From: a bacterium
Lineage (GTDB): Bacteria; Vulcanimicrobiota; Vulcanimicrobiia; Vulcanimicrobiales; Vulcanimicrobiaceae
Assembly (NCBI GenBank): GCA_021807645.1
Contig: JAKBCP010000047.1
Span: 1-6,755 of the forward strand
Length of the DNA stretch: 6,755 bases
Reading direction: 5' to 3'
Below are positions 5,224-6,755 of this stretch, piece after piece. The translations under genes and the position numbers were made by a program. The notes under the pieces were generated by a model that saw only the letters and a program-made list of their open reading frames with translations, was not told where the DNA came from and did no database searches. The first letter of the stretch is position 1. Every line of letters begins with the position of its first letter.

Positions 5224-6755
5224 GTGAAAACTCGTGCCGATATCCGTAACGTCGCCATCATCGCCCACGTCGACCATGGGAAGACCACCCTCGTCGATGC
5301 CATGCTCCGCCAGAGCGGTATTTTCCGCGAGGGGCAACAGGTCGAAACGCGCGTCATGGATTCCAACCCGCTCGAACGCGAGCGCGGAATTACCATTTTG
5401 GCGAAAAACACCGCCGTTCGTCACGGGGACTACAAGTTCAACATCGTCGATACGCCGGGTCACGCCGATTTCGGCGGCGAGGTCGAACGCGTCTTACAGA
5501 TGGTGCAGGGCGTGCTCCTTTTGGTCGATGCCGCAGAGGGCGTGATGCCGCAGACGCGCTTCGTATTGCGCAAGGCGCTCGAGCTCGATCTCCGCGTCAT
5601 CGTCGCGGTCAATAAGATCGATCGGAAAGATGCGCGCGCGCCCGAAGTCGTCAACGAGGTCTTCGATCTTTTTATCGATCTCGGCGCGAATGACGAACAG
5701 GCCGATTTCCCGGTCGTCTTTACTAATGGGAAATTGGGCATTGCGAAGCTCTCGCTCGAGGCGGAGTCGGAGAATCTCGAACCGCTCTTCGATATGCTCG
5801 CCCGCCACATTCCCGAAGCTCCGGCCGAAGAGGGGCCGTTGCAGCTCTTGATCTCGGCGATCGATCATAACAAATACGTCGGACGCATCGGTATCGGGCG
5901 CATCTTCCGCGGCACGTCGCGCGTGAACGCGCCGATCGTTCGCGTCTCGCATGACGGAACGGTGACGGGCGGCCTTCGTCTGACGAAAATGCTCACGTTC
6001 GCCGGGCTCGAGCGTGTGGAAGTCGATGAGGCCTCCGCCGGCGATATCGTCTGCGTTTCCGGGATCGAAAATCTCAACATCGGCGACACCATCGCCGATG
6101 CCTCCGCCCCCGAGGCGATTCCCGCAGTCGCCGTCGACGAGCCGACCGTCTCGATGTTCTTCTCGGTGAATAACTCGCCGTTCGCTGGCAAAGAGGGCAA
6201 ATTCGTCACCTCGCGTCAGATCCGGGAACGCCTCATGCGCGAGTTGGAATCGAACGTCGCTCTGCGCGTCGCCGACACCGAATCGGCCGATACCTTCGAA
6301 GTCCGCGGTCGCGGCGAGCTGCATCTCTCGATTCTCATCGAAACGATGCGTCGCGAAGGCTACGAGATGGCGGTCTCCAAACCGCAGGTTATTCTGACCG
6401 AACGCGACGGGAAGAAATTCGAGCCGGTCGAGTACGTCGTGGTCGACGTTCCCGAAGAGTACGCCGGAGCCGTGATCGAGGCGCTCGGCAAACGCAAGGC
6501 GGTAATGTCGAACATGATCAACATCGGCGATTCGCGCCGACTTGAATACACGATGCCGACGCGCGCGATTTTCGGCCTCCGCGGCGAACTGTTGACGTTG
6601 ACGCGTGGCACGGCGGTGATGTCGCATACCTACTACGATCACGAACCTTGGCAGGGCGATTTACCGGGGCGCAGCGTCGGAGCGTTGGTTGCGAGCGATA
6701 CCGGGCGCGCGACGGCGTACGCCCTCGGCGGCGTGGAACAGCGTGGGCGCTTCTT
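5224..6755 (+). CDS. typA: Translational GTPase TypA/BipA (partial, C-terminus off the right edge)
   Basis: TypA/BipA is an EF-G-like GTPase that binds the ribosome and supports ribosome assembly and growth under cold or other stress. The 510 residues visible, of about 600 in the family, start with [20 protein letters not shown]. The G motifs are complete: G1 AHVDHGKTT (14-22), G2 RGITI (54-58), G3 DTPGH (76-80), and G4 NKID (130-133). They are followed by the beta-barrel domain II, the TypA-diagnostic block [20 protein letters not shown] (from 308), [19 protein letters not shown] (361-379), which is the EF-G domain III/V-type region, and the start of the TypA-specific C-terminal domain (about residue 480 onward, around [13 protein letters not shown]). 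The GTG at 5224 is the only good start: the frame is closed by a TAG at 5185 and there is no ATG between. No Shine-Dalgarno is evident. The gene is on the same strand as the kinase, 56 bp downstream, but is most likely an independent housekeeping gene. Confidence 0.96.
   Translation, partial: MKTRADIRNVAIIAHVDHGKTTLVDAMLRQSGIFREGQQVETRVMDSNPLERERGITILAKNTAVRHGDYKFNIVDTPGHADFGGEVERVLQMVQGVLLLVDAAEGVMPQTRFVLRKALELDLRVIVAVNKIDRKDARAPEVVNEVFDLFIDLGANDEQADFPVVFTNGKLGIAKLSLEAESENLEPLFDMLARHIPEAPAEEGPLQLLISAIDHNKYVGRIGIGRIFRGTSRVNAPIVRVSHDGTVTGGLRLTKMLTFAGLERVEVDEASAGDIVCVSGIENLNIGDTIADASAPEAIPAVAVDEPTVSMFFSVNNSPFAGKEGKFVTSRQIRERLMRELESNVALRVADTESADTFEVRGRGELHLSILIETMRREGYEMAVSKPQVILTERDGKKFEPVEYVVVDVPEEYAGAVIEALGKRKAVMSNMINIGDSRRLEYTMPTRAIFGLRGELLTLTRGTAVMSHTYYDHEPWQGDLPGRSVGALVASDTGRATAYALGGVEQRGRF

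Noticed and set aside
5494..6642. Minus-strand open frame of 382 codons opposite typA
   Set aside because: It mirrors the typA codons, is His/Arg/Asp-rich without motifs, and typA is unmistakable on the other strand.
1..6755. Mobile element, phage, toxin-antitoxin, CRISPR or defence system
   Set aside because: No transposase, integrase, terminal repeats, repeat-spacer pattern or defence domain was seen. All six genes are ordinary chromosomal families or an unknown secreted protein.

Overview
This GC-rich bacterial window carries six protein-coding genes and no RNA genes, insertion sequences, CRISPR arrays or phage genes. The genes are densely packed. Most start codons lack an obvious Shine-Dalgarno sequence, and the protein set (GlnA-type glutamine synthetase, TypA, HutD, GAF histidine kinase) is ordinary chromosomal bacterial content. 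The GC-rich codon choice, with frequent TCG, CGC and GATCG strings, together with the unusual glutamine synthetase tail, would fit a poorly sampled soil-type lineage such as Eremiobacterota/Vulcanimicrobiota. That placement is a low-confidence impression, not a demonstrated one.

Layout. Bases 1-747 (minus strand) hold the N-terminal 249 residues of a secreted protein of unknown function that runs off the left edge. Bases 783-1322 (minus) encode a HutD/Ves-family cupin-like protein. The two are 35 bp apart on the same strand and may share a transcript. A 94-bp divergent intergenic region (1323-1416) contains a GC-rich nested palindrome and separates them from a plus-strand series. That series is a type I glutamine synthetase (1417-2847), a CurA/YncB-type NADPH-dependent zinc-free reductase (2898-3896), a GAF-domain sensor histidine kinase whose ATG overlaps the reductase stop codon (3896-5167), and the ribosome-associated GTPase TypA/BipA, cut by the right edge (5224-6755).

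How they may work together. The divergent HutD/glutamine synthetase pair suggests a nitrogen theme, because HutD is linked in other bacteria to histidine utilisation, which yields glutamate and ammonia. The glutamine synthetase carries all the active-site motifs but lacks the usual adenylylation-site segment, so it is probably not controlled by GlnE. The reductase and the histidine kinase are joined by a TAATG overlap and are almost certainly co-translated. No response regulator lies in the window, so the kinase partner is unknown. TypA is a housekeeping and stress translation factor and is probably only a neighbour.

I see no clear new multi-gene system here. The points most worth a second look are the reductase-kinase coupling, the atypical glutamine synthetase, the palindrome between the divergent genes, and a bulged hairpin in the glnA-curA gap.
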